Both the position numbers and the translations under genes were made by a program. This document shows positions 1-7,644 of a DNA stretch of 22,961 nt, in pieces. The DNA is from JAASSS01 sp021767745. GTDB taxonomy: Bacteria; Pseudomonadota; Gammaproteobacteria; UBA5335. The stretch is taken from NCBI GenBank assembly GCA_034189165.1, contig JAXHVN010000022.1, forward strand, positions 1 through 22,961, read 5' to 3'. Under the pieces are notes generated by a model. The model was not told where the DNA came from, did no database searches, and was given only the letters and a program-made list of their open reading frames with translations. Numbering within the stretch: the first letter of the stretch is position 1; each line of letters starts with the position of its first letter.

Positions 1-281
1 TCTGCCTGGCGCTTGGCCTCGGCTTCCGCCTGCCGCTTGGCTTCGGCTTCGGCCTGGCGCTTGGCTTCGGCTTCGGCCTGGCGCTTGGCTTCGGCTTCGG
101 CCTGATCTGCCTGCAGGCGGGTGGTATCGATCAGCTGCGCCTGAATGACACGCACCTGATCCGAGGCCGCTTCCTGACGCGGCGTAGGCAGCCGCACCAG
201 CAACGGCACCACCACCAGCACGTGCAAGAGCAGCGAGGCGCCCCAAGCCCACCATCGCTGCCCGCTGTTGCCTCTAGCCAC
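1..281 (-). CDS. tolA: TolA N-terminal part (partial, runs off window)
   Basis: Inner-membrane anchored periplasmic linker of the Tol-Pal envelope system, coupling TolQR to TolB/Pal during outer membrane constriction. Only the first 93 codons are present. I place the start at a GTG (279-281) that overlaps the tolR stop by 8 nt; translation begins V/M-A-R-G-N-S-G-Q-R-W-W. One membrane segment follows (about residues 12-31), with the S-x3-H spacing (ASLLLH) typical of TolA/TonB anchors. From about residue 60 the protein enters the Ala/Glu/Lys-rich helical domain II, built here of near-perfect octapeptides QAEAEAKR. Identity rests on position after tolQ and tolR plus this architecture. The start codon is inferred; no in-frame ATG lies at a better position. 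Confidence 0.9.
   Translation of the reverse strand, partial: MARGNSGQRWWAWGASLLLHVLVVVPLLVRLPTPRQEAASDQVRVIQAQLIDTTRLQADQAEAEAKRQAEAEAKRQAEAEAKRQAEAEAKRQA
11..106 (-). repeat. In-frame 24-bp tandem repeat in tolA (QAEAEAKR x4)
   Basis: Four consecutive 24-bp units start at 11, 35, 59 and 83. The units at 35 and 59 are identical, the one at 83 differs only in its last two bases, and the one at 11 has four substitutions. Positions 1-10 are the tail of a further unit outside the window. Each unit encodes the octapeptide QAEAEAKR of the TolA helical domain, so this is coding repetition. Confidence 0.9.
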
Positions 282-726
282 CGACCGGCGCGTCCTCGTC
301 AGGGGGCGACTCGGCGAGCAGACCCACGCTCTTGGCCCCGGCCTGCTGCAACACCACCATCGCCGCCATCACCAGACCGTAGGCGACCTCCCGGTCACCC
401 TCGACCAGCACCGTACGCTCAGGCGTCTGCGCCAGCGCCGCCGTGACGATCTCACGCACGGCCGTGGCGCCCTGCGGCTGCTGCGGATCGCCGGCGATGT
501 TCAGATACCACTCACCGGCCGCATCGACGCTGAGCACGATCGGCTGCTGCTGCTCGATGTCGGCCAGTGTGATGGGCTCGGCCGATGCCTGCGGCAACTC
601 CACCTCGACGCCCCGCGTGAGCAGCGGCGTGGCGATCATGAAGATCACCAGCAACACCAGCATCACGTCGATATACGGAACGACGTTCATCTCCGCCACC
701 AGGCGATGCTTGCCGTGCTGACGCAT
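274..726 (-). CDS. tolR: TolR, Tol-Pal proton-channel subunit
   Basis: ExbD/TolR family protein of 150 aa (E. coli TolR is about 142). With TolQ it forms the proton-motive-force powered inner-membrane motor of the Tol-Pal system. The start chosen is the ATG at 724-726, beginning MRQHGKHR. Upstream in-frame sequence is only the tolQ coding region in another frame. A short cytoplasmic N-terminus leads into a single membrane helix (about residues 14-36) carrying the conserved Asp20 in the NVVPYIDVMLVLL segment, equivalent to the essential Asp of TolR/ExbD. The periplasmic domain follows. It lies 8 nt after tolQ, and its stop overlaps the tolA GTG start, indicating a tightly packed operon. Confidence 0.95.
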   Translation of the reverse strand: MRQHGKHRLVAEMNVVPYIDVMLVLLVIFMIATPLLTRGVEVELPQASAEPITLADIEQQQPIVLSVDAAGEWYLNIAGDPQQPQGATAVREIVTAALAQTPERTVLVEGDREVAYGLVMAAMVVLQQAGAKSVGLLAESPPDEDAPVGG

Positions 727-734
727 GGGAGCGG

Positions 735-1451
735 CTACAGCCCGGCGGCCGGCATCGCACCCGCCGGCGACTCTGATCGGCCGGTCACGGCATTGCGCTG
801 CAGGATGTTGGCGAATTCGTCGCGGAAGCTGTCGAGCGTGGCGTCGATGCCCGCAAGACTGGCGGAGAAGCGGTTGTAGGCCACCACCGCCGGAATGGCG
901 GCCACCAGGCCCATGGCGGTGGCGATCAGCGCCTCCGCGATGCCGGGAGCGACCACGTTCAGCGTCGCCTGCTGCACGCCGGCGAGCGCCTGAAAGGCCG
1001 TCATGATGCCCCACACCGTACCGAACAGGCCGACGTAGGGGCTGGTCGAACCGATGGTGGCAAGGGTTGGCAGCTGAGCCTGCAGAGCCTCGAGCTCACG
1101 CAGCTGGGCGGCGCGCATCGCCCGGTCGCCGGCCGTCACGCGTTCATCGGCCGGTACGCTGCCCTTCTCGCGCAGGCGTGCGAACTCGCCGAAGCCGGCG
1201 ATGAACAGTTCCCCGATCACGCTGCGGTCGCGGTCGCGCGAGGTGTTGCGGTACAGGTCCGCCAGGTCGCCGCCCGACCAGAACCGCTCCTCGAAACGGG
1301 CGTTCTCCTGGCGCGCCCGCCGGAGGTCGACGGCCTTGGTGATGATCAGGTACCACGAGTACACCGACGCCATCATCAGCAGCAGCATGACCAGCTTAAC
1401 GACCGGACCGGCCGCGCTGATCAGGGCGAATATCGAAACCTCAGCAGGCAT
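735..1451 (-). CDS. tolQ: TolQ, Tol-Pal proton-channel subunit
   Basis: MotA/TolQ/ExbB family protein of 238 aa (E. coli TolQ 230). Three membrane segments are visible: about 15-37, 138-158 and 171-192. A large cytoplasmic loop separates the first two. The segment TSPYVGLFGTVWGIMTAF and the later GIAEALIATAMGLVAAIPA are the family signatures of the pore-lining helices. With TolR it converts proton flux into motion passed to TolA. The ATG at 1449-1451 lies inside the end of ybgC (11-nt overlap) and has a good ribosome binding site (GGGAGAGG, about 6 nt upstream), so translation is probably coupled to ybgC. Confidence 0.96.
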   Translation of the reverse strand: MPAEVSIFALISAAGPVVKLVMLLLMMASVYSWYLIITKAVDLRRARQENARFEERFWSGGDLADLYRNTSRDRDRSVIGELFIAGFGEFARLREKGSVPADERVTAGDRAMRAAQLRELEALQAQLPTLATIGSTSPYVGLFGTVWGIMTAFQALAGVQQATLNVVAPGIAEALIATAMGLVAAIPAVVAYNRFSASLAGIDATLDSFRDEFANILQRNAVTGRSESPAGAMPAAGL

Positions 1452-1848
1452 TCAGCCTCTCCCTCAGGAATGCCGGCAACCGTGCCGGGCGCCACTTGCG
1501 TTCGTCCAGACAGGCGATGCGCACCTGCGCCCGCACGCAGTCGCGCTCGGGCGCCGTCACGGCAACCGCCTGTTGCAGCGTCAGGCTCGCGCCACCCACC
1601 TGCGTCAAGCGGGCCGAAACCTCCAGCAGGTCATCGAGGCGGGCGGGCCAGAGATAATCGAGCTGCATCGAGGTCACGGTGAACAACACGCCGTGCTCGA
1701 TACGCAAGGCCTCTTGCTGCAGCCCCAGACGGCGCAGCCATTCGGTTCGCGCGCGTTCCATGAACCGCAGGTAGGAGGCGTGATAGACGATGCCGCCGGC
1801 ATCGGTGTCCTCCCAGTAAACCCGGACCTGCAGGTTCTGCTCGATCAT
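1441..1848 (-). CDS. ybgC: YbgC acyl-CoA thioesterase of the tol-pal operon
   Basis: Hot-dog fold thioesterase of 135 aa, the usual length for YbgC. The N-terminal signature WEDTDAGGIVYHASYL, with the family's catalytic Asp in the DTDAGG loop, and the following RFMERARTEWLR are nearly identical to E. coli YbgC. The family hydrolyses acyl-CoA thioesters and is the first gene of many tol-pal operons, though its link to Tol function is unclear. It is probably the first gene of this transcript: a strong intrinsic terminator lies about 90 bp upstream and a -10-like TATGAT lies about 28 bp upstream of the start. The ATG at 1846-1848 has only a weak ribosome binding site. Confidence 0.93.
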   Translation of the reverse strand: MIEQNLQVRVYWEDTDAGGIVYHASYLRFMERARTEWLRRLGLQQEALRIEHGVLFTVTSMQLDYLWPARLDDLLEVSARLTQVGGASLTLQQAVAVTAPERDCVRAQVRIACLDERKWRPARLPAFLRERLNAC

Positions 1849-1875
1849 GCGCCGTCATGTCTGTCGCGGGCGCTA

Positions 1876-1881
1876 ATCATA
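1876..1881 (-). promoter_or_regulatory. Candidate -10 element for ybgC-tolQRA
   Basis: On the minus strand the hexamer TATGAT (followed by TA) lies 28 nt upstream of the ybgC ATG, just after the terminator at 1938-1967. No recognisable -35 lies at 16-18 bp, so any promoter would rely on the -10 region or an activator. Position is its best support. Confidence 0.4.
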
Positions 1882-1937
1882 CGCGCGCCGCGGCTGGCGC
1901 GGCTATCGTCCACGCACGAATTTTGCCGGCGATCTCC

Positions 1938-1967
1938 AAAAAAAAGCCCTCGGTGATCGCCGAGGGC
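1938..1967 (-). terminator. Intrinsic terminator after glrR / candidate sRNA
   Basis: Minus-strand stem of 8 perfect pairs, GCCCTCGG (1967-1960) with CCGAGGGC (1953-1946). The loop is 6 nt (CGATCA) and eight T follow at once (1945-1938). This is the only textbook Rho-independent terminator in the window. It is directional (no T tract for the plus strand) and separates the glrK-qseG-glrR side from ybgC-tol. Confidence 0.93.
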
Positions 1968-2015
1968 CGCAATAGGGGAACCGATGGAGAGCGGCGACAA
2001 CCGTCACCGACTCGG
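1938..2015 (-). ncRNA. Candidate sigma-54-dependent small RNA (~78 nt)
   Basis: Predicted from position and structure. A near-consensus sigma-54 promoter at 2041-2026 would start transcription near 2015, and the intrinsic terminator ends it near 1938. The transcript would hold a 7-bp hairpin (CGGTGAC 2009-2003 with GTCGCCG 1998-1992, GGUU loop). A largely unpaired C/U-rich stretch (1991-1968) follows, including CUCUCC and UUCCCC, then the terminator hairpin with eight U. Hairpin, unpaired pairing region and U-tailed terminator are typical of trans-acting, Hfq-type sRNAs. No start codon with a ribosome binding site gives a sensible peptide. It lies directly downstream of glrR. It shows no recognisable GlmY or GlmZ sequence. 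Expression is untested; the alternative is that this is only the 3' UTR of glrR. Confidence 0.6.
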
Positions 2016-2025
2016 GCTTCGTGTT

Positions 2026-2041
2026 AGCACACGCCGTGCCA
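2026..2041 (-). promoter_or_regulatory. Near-consensus sigma-54 (-24/-12) promoter
   Basis: Minus-strand TGGCACG-GCGT-GTGCT matches the sigma-54 consensus TGGCACG-N4-TTGCW at all specified positions except one (G for the first T of TTGC). The invariant GG (2040-2039) and GC (2028-2027) have the required spacing, with the second G and the C exactly 12 nt apart. The predicted start is near 2015. The same bases can also fold as a hairpin (2043-2023), so in a read-through transcript they would be structured. Confidence 0.65.
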
Positions 2042-2045
2042 ACAT

Positions 2046-2076
2046 CGAAAAACCCGCGCGGTTCATGGATTTTTCG
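2046..2076 (-). other. AT-rich 10-bp dyad upstream of the sigma-54 promoter
   Basis: Minus-strand CGAAAAATCC (2076-2067) pairs with GGGTTTTTCG (2055-2046) across an 11-nt loop, with one G-U pair. It covers about -31 to -61 relative to the predicted start at 2015. It could be a weak terminator-like hairpin in the glrR 3' UTR, or simply the bendable AT-rich segment often found between an enhancer and a sigma-54 promoter. No clear IHF consensus is visible. Confidence 0.4.
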
Positions 2077-2131
2077 GGCATCTCGCCCCACAACGCACGC
2101 GGCTGTGGGCGTCCGTCGGCCACTCCACCGT

Positions 2132-2149
2132 TGCCGACCGGCGACGGCA
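2132..2149. promoter_or_regulatory. Dyad TGCCG-N8-CGGCA, candidate GlrR upstream activator site
   Basis: A perfect 5-bp inverted repeat with 8-bp spacing lies at about -117 to -134 from the predicted start at 2015. Its outer form, TGCC-N10-GGCA, has the geometry of the enterobacterial GlrR site TGTC-N10-GACA with one symmetric change per half. Two further dyads lie between it and the promoter: GTGG-N11-CCAC (2105-2123) and CCCACA-N11-TGTGGG (2087-2109). Binding is inferred. Confidence 0.4.
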
Positions 2150-2170
2150 CAAAGGGTGATCTTCCCAACG

Positions 2171-3564
<1,394 letters not shown>

Positions 3565-3568
<4 letters not shown>

Positions 3569-4089
3569 TCCACATCCCGGGTACGCAGGTCACGCTCGAT
3601 CAACAGCAGGCGTTCGAGCCGCTCTCGCTCCTGCGCCAGCGCCTGCTCCGCCTGCCCAGCGCGCTGGCGGGCCGCGGCCTCGCGCGCCTGGGCGCGGGAG
3701 GTCGCGTCACGCAGTTCGTCCAGCTGGGCAAGACGCAGGCGCAGCAGCTCGGCGAGCTGCAGCTGGGCCGGCAGCACCGGCGCCTCGAGACAGGGCTCAA
3801 GCAGGTCCGCCGGCACCGGCTCAGTGCCGGCAAGGGCGGGGTGCGTCAGCAACGCCGCCAGACGCAGGCGCTGATCGGAGCAGCCGGGCGCGAGATTCTG
3901 CCGCGCCTGCCGAAGCAACGTGCGCGCCTGGGATTCGTTACGCGTGAGTGTCCAATGATAGTCCTCCAGCGCATCCCAAGGGCCTGCCTGGGGCGTTGGC
4001 CTCGGCAGCGAGGCGAGCTGCGCGCAACCGCCCAGGAGGACCCCGATGGCCAGAACGCAGCCGATAGACCAGGGTGCGCGCATGTTCAT
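3565..4089 (-). CDS. qseG: QseG-like outer-membrane lipoprotein of the GlrK/GlrR system
   Basis: Small lipoprotein of 174 aa. I chose the ATG at 4087-4089, which overlaps the glrK stop as ATGA; another ATG 7 codons upstream would lengthen the overlap to 25 nt. The signal peptide ends in the lipobox LLGGC with the acylated Cys at residue 22. Residue +2 is Ala, which favours the outer membrane. The C-terminal half (about 95-170) is a charged Arg/Glu/Gln/Ala coiled coil. In enterobacteria QseG binds and modulates GlrK (QseE). Here the assignment rests on position between glrK and glrR, the lipobox and the coiled coil. The protein is shorter than E. coli QseG (about 237 aa) and sequence conservation is weak, so 'QseG-like' is safest. 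Confidence 0.78.
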
Positions 4090-5513
4090 CGCTCTCCCGG
4101 CGCAGGACATGGAAGGGCGACCCGGAAGGCGCCGCCCCAGCCCTCCCGCTGGACCACCTCGACATGGCCCTGATGCGCCTGCACGTGCTCGCGCACGATC
4201 GCCAGCCCAAGGCCCGTGCCCCGCACCGGTCCGCCGGTATCCGGGCCACGATAGAACGCCTCGAAGATCGCCTCGCGCGCAGCCACCGGCACGCCGGGCC
4301 CCTGGTCGAGCACCTCAAGCACCGCCCACGGCGGCTCGGTGTGCAGCCGGATCTCGATCCGGCCGCGCGCCGGGCTGTGGCGCACGGCATTGCTCATCAG
4401 ATTGTCCACCACGGTCTTGAGCTTCTCCTGGTCGGCGCGCAGTTGCACGGCCGTCAGCACCAGCCGCACTTCCAGTCGCGCCCGCATGATCTGCGGCTGA
4501 TAGTCCGCGACGACGCTGCGCACCAGCGCGTCGAGCTGCAGCGGCTCGTGCCGGTTCGCGTCCGGCTCGCGCTGGGCGACGCTGAACTGCAGCAGCGCCT
4601 CGATCCGCCGCTGCAACTGGCGGGCACTGCGATCGAGGATATCGATGATCTCCCGCTGCGCCGGCGCCGGCGGGGTCGGCACACCATCGGCGAGCAACTG
4701 CACACCTTCCCGCAGTGCGGCCAATGGGGTCTTCAGCTCGTGTGAGAGTTCCCGCAGGAACCGCGTCTTGTTCGCTTCCAGCGCCAGCAGCCGTTGCCGC
4801 ATCCAGTTCAGGTCCTCGCCGAGCCGGCGCACATCCGAGGGTCCGGAGACGACCACCGGTGCGGCGAAATCACCGCTGCCAAGACGCAGAATCTCGCGCT
4901 TCAACATGCTGATCGGCCGAGCGATCAGCAGAATGAAGACCAGCGCCAACAACACCGTCAGCCCCAGCATCAGCGCCGCGATCGGCAGCAGGGGCGCACG
5001 GATCTCGTCGGTCTGACGCTCCAGAGCCACGACCCGGGCCCCAACCGCGCGGTCGACCTCGCGAAAGATCTGCCGGGCCGACTGGTCCAGCTGGGCGAAC
5101 TGCGCCGCCAGCGCCGCGTCATCGAGCGCACCGGCACGCACGTTGGCGGCAAGTTCCGCCTCCTGCGCCAGCATCTGCCGGGCCTGCGCATGCACGGCGT
5201 CGGGCATGGGCAACTGCAGCAGACCGAACAGCGTGCGCCGCAGTGCCATGCGCCGTTCGGCGTAGGCGTCCTGCAACTCGAGGCTGTCCAGCACCAGCGA
5301 CTGACGCGCCAGCCGTTCCATCACCAGCAGCTGGCGTTCCAGCATGCCGCTGCGATGCACCGCTGCGGCCGACTGCACGATGCTCTGCTGGCTGAGCTCC
5401 GCCAGCGCCTGCACCCGCGCCAGCGTGTAGCCGAGCAGAGCCACCAGCGGCAGGGCGACGGCGATGAAGCCGTACAGTATCAGCCGCAGGATCGAGCCGG
5501 GACGCCAGACCAC
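4086..5513 (-). CDS. glrK: GlrK/QseE-like sensor histidine kinase
   Basis: Membrane histidine kinase of 475 aa, the same length as E. coli GlrK. TM1 spans about 10-29 and TM2 about 174-197, enclosing a periplasmic helical sensor region. A HAMP-like linker follows (from about 198, ARPISMLKREI). The DHp H-box LRELSHELKTPLA carries phospho-acceptor H258. The ATPase domain has N box DNLMSNAVRHSP, G1 DQGPGVP and G2 GTGLGLAI. It should autophosphorylate and pass phosphate to D57 of GlrR. The ATG at 5511-5513 starts only 8 nt after the ruvB stop, with no room for a dedicated terminator or promoter, so it is probably co-transcribed with ruvCAB or has a promoter inside ruvB. The signal sensed is unknown. 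Confidence 0.88.
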   Translation of the reverse strand: MVWRPGSILRLILYGFIAVALPLVALLGYTLARVQALAELSQQSIVQSAAAVHRSGMLERQLLVMERLARQSLVLDSLELQDAYAERRMALRRTLFGLLQLPMPDAVHAQARQMLAQEAELAANVRAGALDDAALAAQFAQLDQSARQIFREVDRAVGARVVALERQTDEIRAPLLPIAALMLGLTVLLALVFILLIARPISMLKREILRLGSGDFAAPVVVSGPSDVRRLGEDLNWMRQRLLALEANKTRFLRELSHELKTPLAALREGVQLLADGVPTPPAPAQREIIDILDRSARQLQRRIEALLQFSVAQREPDANRHEPLQLDALVRSVVADYQPQIMRARLEVRLVLTAVQLRADQEKLKTVVDNLMSNAVRHSPARGRIEIRLHTEPPWAVLEVLDQGPGVPVAAREAIFEAFYRGPDTGGPVRGTGLGLAIVREHVQAHQGHVEVVQREGWGGAFRVALPCPAPGER

Positions 5514-5521
5514 CGCGCCCC

Positions 5522-6547
5522 CTAACCGGCGAAGAGGTCAGTCGCGGGCGGCAGTCCCAGATACTTGAATGTCTTCGCGCTCGCGACCCGTCCGCGGGCG
5601 GTGCGGGCGACGAAGCCCTGCTGGATCAGGTAGGGCTCGAGCACCTCCTCCAGCGTGCCCTTGTCCTCGGCGAGGCTGGCGGCGAGCGCCTCGAGCCCGA
5701 CCGGGCCGCCGCCGAAGCGGTCGGCGAGACAGGCGAGGTAACGCCGGTCCATGTCGTCGCAACCCTCGGCATCCACCTGCAGCAGATCCATGGACTGGCG
5801 CGCCATCGGCAGGTCGATGTGCCCATCGCCGCGCACCTCGGCGAAATCGCGCACCCGGCGCAGCAGCCGGTTGGCGATGCGCGGCGTACCGCGGGCACGC
5901 CGGGCGATCTCGGCCGCGCCGGCGGCGTCCACCGGCACACCGACGATGGCTGCCGTGCGGGCGACGATGTCGGTCAGCTCCGTGACGGCGTAGTAGTCCA
6001 GCCGCTGCACGATGCCGAAGCGGTCGCGCAGCGGCGCGGTCAGCAGCCCGGCACGAGTGGTCGCCGCCACCAGTGTGAACGGCGGCAGATCCAGCTTGAT
6101 CGAGCGCGCCGAGGGGCCCTCGCCGATCACGATGTCGAGCTGACCATCCTCCATCGCCGGGTAGAGGATTTCCTCGATGGCCGGTGCCAGCCGGTGAATC
6201 TCGTCGATGAACAGCACGTCGCCCGGCTGCAGGTTGGTCAGCAGCGCGGCCAGATCACCGGCCCGCTCGAGCACCGGGCCGGCGGTCTGCCGCAGCCCTG
6301 CGTCCAGCTCGCCGGCGATGATGTGCGCCAGCGTGGTCTTGCCGAGCCCCGGCGGCCCGTGCACCAGCACGTGATCGAGCGGCTCGCCGCGCCGGCGGGC
6401 GGCGGTGATGAACACCTCCAACTGCTCGCGCAGCCGCGGCTGGCCGATGTAGTCGGCCAGCCGCCGCGGCCGCACGGCCTGCTCCAGCGCGGTCTCGGCC
6501 GGCGAGGCCGGCGCGGCGGTCAGCAGTCCATCGCGCTCGATCGTCAT
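5522..6547 (-). CDS. ruvB: RuvB Holliday junction branch-migration ATPase
   Basis: AAA+ motor of the RuvAB complex, 341 aa. The start is the ATG at 6545-6547 (MTIERDGLL), which gives the usual length. An open frame extends upstream but only as a shadow of ruvA. Walker A GPPGLGKT (64-71), Walker B LFIDEIHR (112-119), the sensor region LVAATTRAG and the C-terminal winged helix (GFVARTARGRVA) are all present. RuvB hexamers pump DNA through a junction held by RuvA tetramers during recombinational repair. It starts 10 nt after ruvA. No LexA-like box is visible around the ruv genes. Downstream, where many relatives have ybgC, the glrK operon follows directly. Confidence 0.97.
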   Translation of the reverse strand: MTIERDGLLTAAPASPAETALEQAVRPRRLADYIGQPRLREQLEVFITAARRRGEPLDHVLVHGPPGLGKTTLAHIIAGELDAGLRQTAGPVLERAGDLAALLTNLQPGDVLFIDEIHRLAPAIEEILYPAMEDGQLDIVIGEGPSARSIKLDLPPFTLVAATTRAGLLTAPLRDRFGIVQRLDYYAVTELTDIVARTAAIVGVPVDAAGAAEIARRARGTPRIANRLLRRVRDFAEVRGDGHIDLPMARQSMDLLQVDAEGCDDMDRRYLACLADRFGGGPVGLEALAASLAEDKGTLEEVLEPYLIQQGFVARTARGRVASAKTFKYLGLPPATDLFAG

Positions 6548-6557
6548 CCCTCGCGCC

Positions 6558-7145
6558 TCAGCCCGACGCCTGCAGTGCCTGGCGCACCAGCGTGGCGGTG
6601 TCCGCCGCCGGCGCCCCCACGCGGCGCAGCAGCCGACCCGCCTCCGCGGCCGAATAGCCCAGCGCCAGCAGCGCCGCCAACGCCTCGGCCTGCGGATCGG
6701 CCGCCGGCGCCGCGGCGTCCGGCGGCGCGTCGCCGGAAGCCCACGCCGGCAGGCGCTCACGCAGCTCCACCACCAGCCGCTCGGCGGTCTTGCGGCCGAC
6801 CCCCGGCAGCCGGACCAGCCGGGCGGTGTCGCCCTCGCCGATGCAGGCAGCCAGCGCGGTCGGGCTCATGCCGGAGAGGATGGTCAGCGCCAGCCGCGGA
6901 CCGACGCCGCCGATCCTGATCAGTGCGCGGAAGAGCTGGCGTTCCTCGCCGGTGGCGAAGCCGTGCAGCAGCATCGCGTCCTCGCGCACCACCAGATGCG
7001 TCAGCAGATGGACCGGCTCACCCGGCGCCGGCAACGCGGCGCAGGTGGTCATCGACGCCTGCACCTCATAGCCGATGCCGTTGACCTCGACCAGCAGATC
7101 CGGCGGCTGTTTCTCGCGCAGCACACCCCGCAGCGAGCCGATCAT
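6558..7145 (-). CDS. ruvA: RuvA Holliday junction DNA-binding subunit
   Basis: 195-aa protein with the three RuvA domains: N-terminal OB fold (MIGSLRGVLREKQP, about 1-64), tandem helix-hairpin-helix (IRIGGVGPRLALTIL and RLPGVGRKTAERLVVEL), and a C-terminal RuvB-binding three-helix domain (about 148-195, EALAALLALGYSAAEA). An Ala/Pro-rich flexible linker separates the last two. Tetramers bind four-way junctions and load RuvB. The ATG at 7143-7145 overlaps the ruvC stop as ATGA, so translation is coupled. The longer open frame upstream is a shadow of ruvC. Confidence 0.97.
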   Translation of the reverse strand: MIGSLRGVLREKQPPDLLVEVNGIGYEVQASMTTCAALPAPGEPVHLLTHLVVREDAMLLHGFATGEERQLFRALIRIGGVGPRLALTILSGMSPTALAACIGEGDTARLVRLPGVGRKTAERLVVELRERLPAWASGDAPPDAAAPAADPQAEALAALLALGYSAAEAGRLLRRVGAPAADTATLVRQALQASG

Positions 7146-7642
7146 CCGGCCAACCGTGCCGCCAGCGCCCGGCAGTGGGCATGGCACAGCGCCGCGGCCA
7201 GCGCATCGGCAGCATCCGCCTGCGGCCGCGCCGGCAGGCCGAGCAGCGCCGCCACCATGTGCTGAACCTGGGACTTCTCGGCGCCGCCGTGGCCGACCAC
7301 GGCCTGCTTGATCTGCCGGGCGGAATACTCGACGACCGGCACCGCCCGCTGCGCGGCGGCCAGCATCGCCACGCCGCGGGCGTGGCCGAGCTTCAGTGCA
7401 CTGTCGGCATTGCGGGCCATGAAGACCCGCTCGACGCTGACCTCCTGCGGCGCCAGCTCGACCAGCAGGTCGGCCAGATTGGCATGCAGCTCCCGCAGGC
7501 GCTCGGCCAGCGGGCGCGCCGACGCGAGCCGGATGCAGCCGCTGGTCAGGTAGTGCAGGCGCCCGTGCCGGTCGCATTCGACGGCGCCGAAACCCGTCAG
7601 CCGCGATCCGGGATCGATACCGAAGATCCGGACCGCCGCCAC
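7142..7642 (-). CDS. ruvC: RuvC Holliday junction resolvase
   Basis: Metal-dependent junction endonuclease of 166 aa, RNase H fold. The four acidic catalytic residues are in place: D10 (FGIDPGS), E71 (VSVERVF), D143 and D146 (QADAADALA), with the same spacing as in E. coli. The segment FMARNADSALKLGHARG is the family signature. It cuts symmetric strands of junctions migrated by RuvAB. The start lies 2 nt after the yebC stop and the end overlaps ruvA, so yebC-ruvC-ruvA-ruvB form one transcriptional unit. Confidence 0.97.
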   Translation of the reverse strand: MAAVRIFGIDPGSRLTGFGAVECDRHGRLHYLTSGCIRLASARPLAERLRELHANLADLLVELAPQEVSVERVFMARNADSALKLGHARGVAMLAAAQRAVPVVEYSARQIKQAVVGHGGAEKSQVQHMVAALLGLPARPQADAADALAAALCHAHCRALAARLAG

Positions 7643-7644
7643 CC

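Noticed and set aside
11..106. Direct repeats as a possible CRISPR or intergenic repeat
   Set aside because: There are no spacers and the units are in frame with tolA, encoding QAEAEAKR.
2023..2043. 8-bp hairpin (GTTGGCAC / GTGCTAAC) as a stand-alone RNA element or terminator
   Set aside because: It has no U tract, and the same bases make a near-consensus sigma-54 promoter with exact spacing, which is the more specific explanation. The hairpin would exist only in read-through RNA.
1903..2091. 62-aa open frame on the minus strand across the glrR-ybgC gap
   Set aside because: It runs straight through the intrinsic terminator and its T tract, has no ribosome binding site and resembles no family I know. 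It is better explained by the promoter and sRNA.
1938..2170. GlmY or GlmZ homologue
   Set aside because: No similarity to the enterobacterial GlmY/GlmZ sequences I can recall, and the location (after glrR) differs from glmY (before glrK). Only the regulatory logic is similar.
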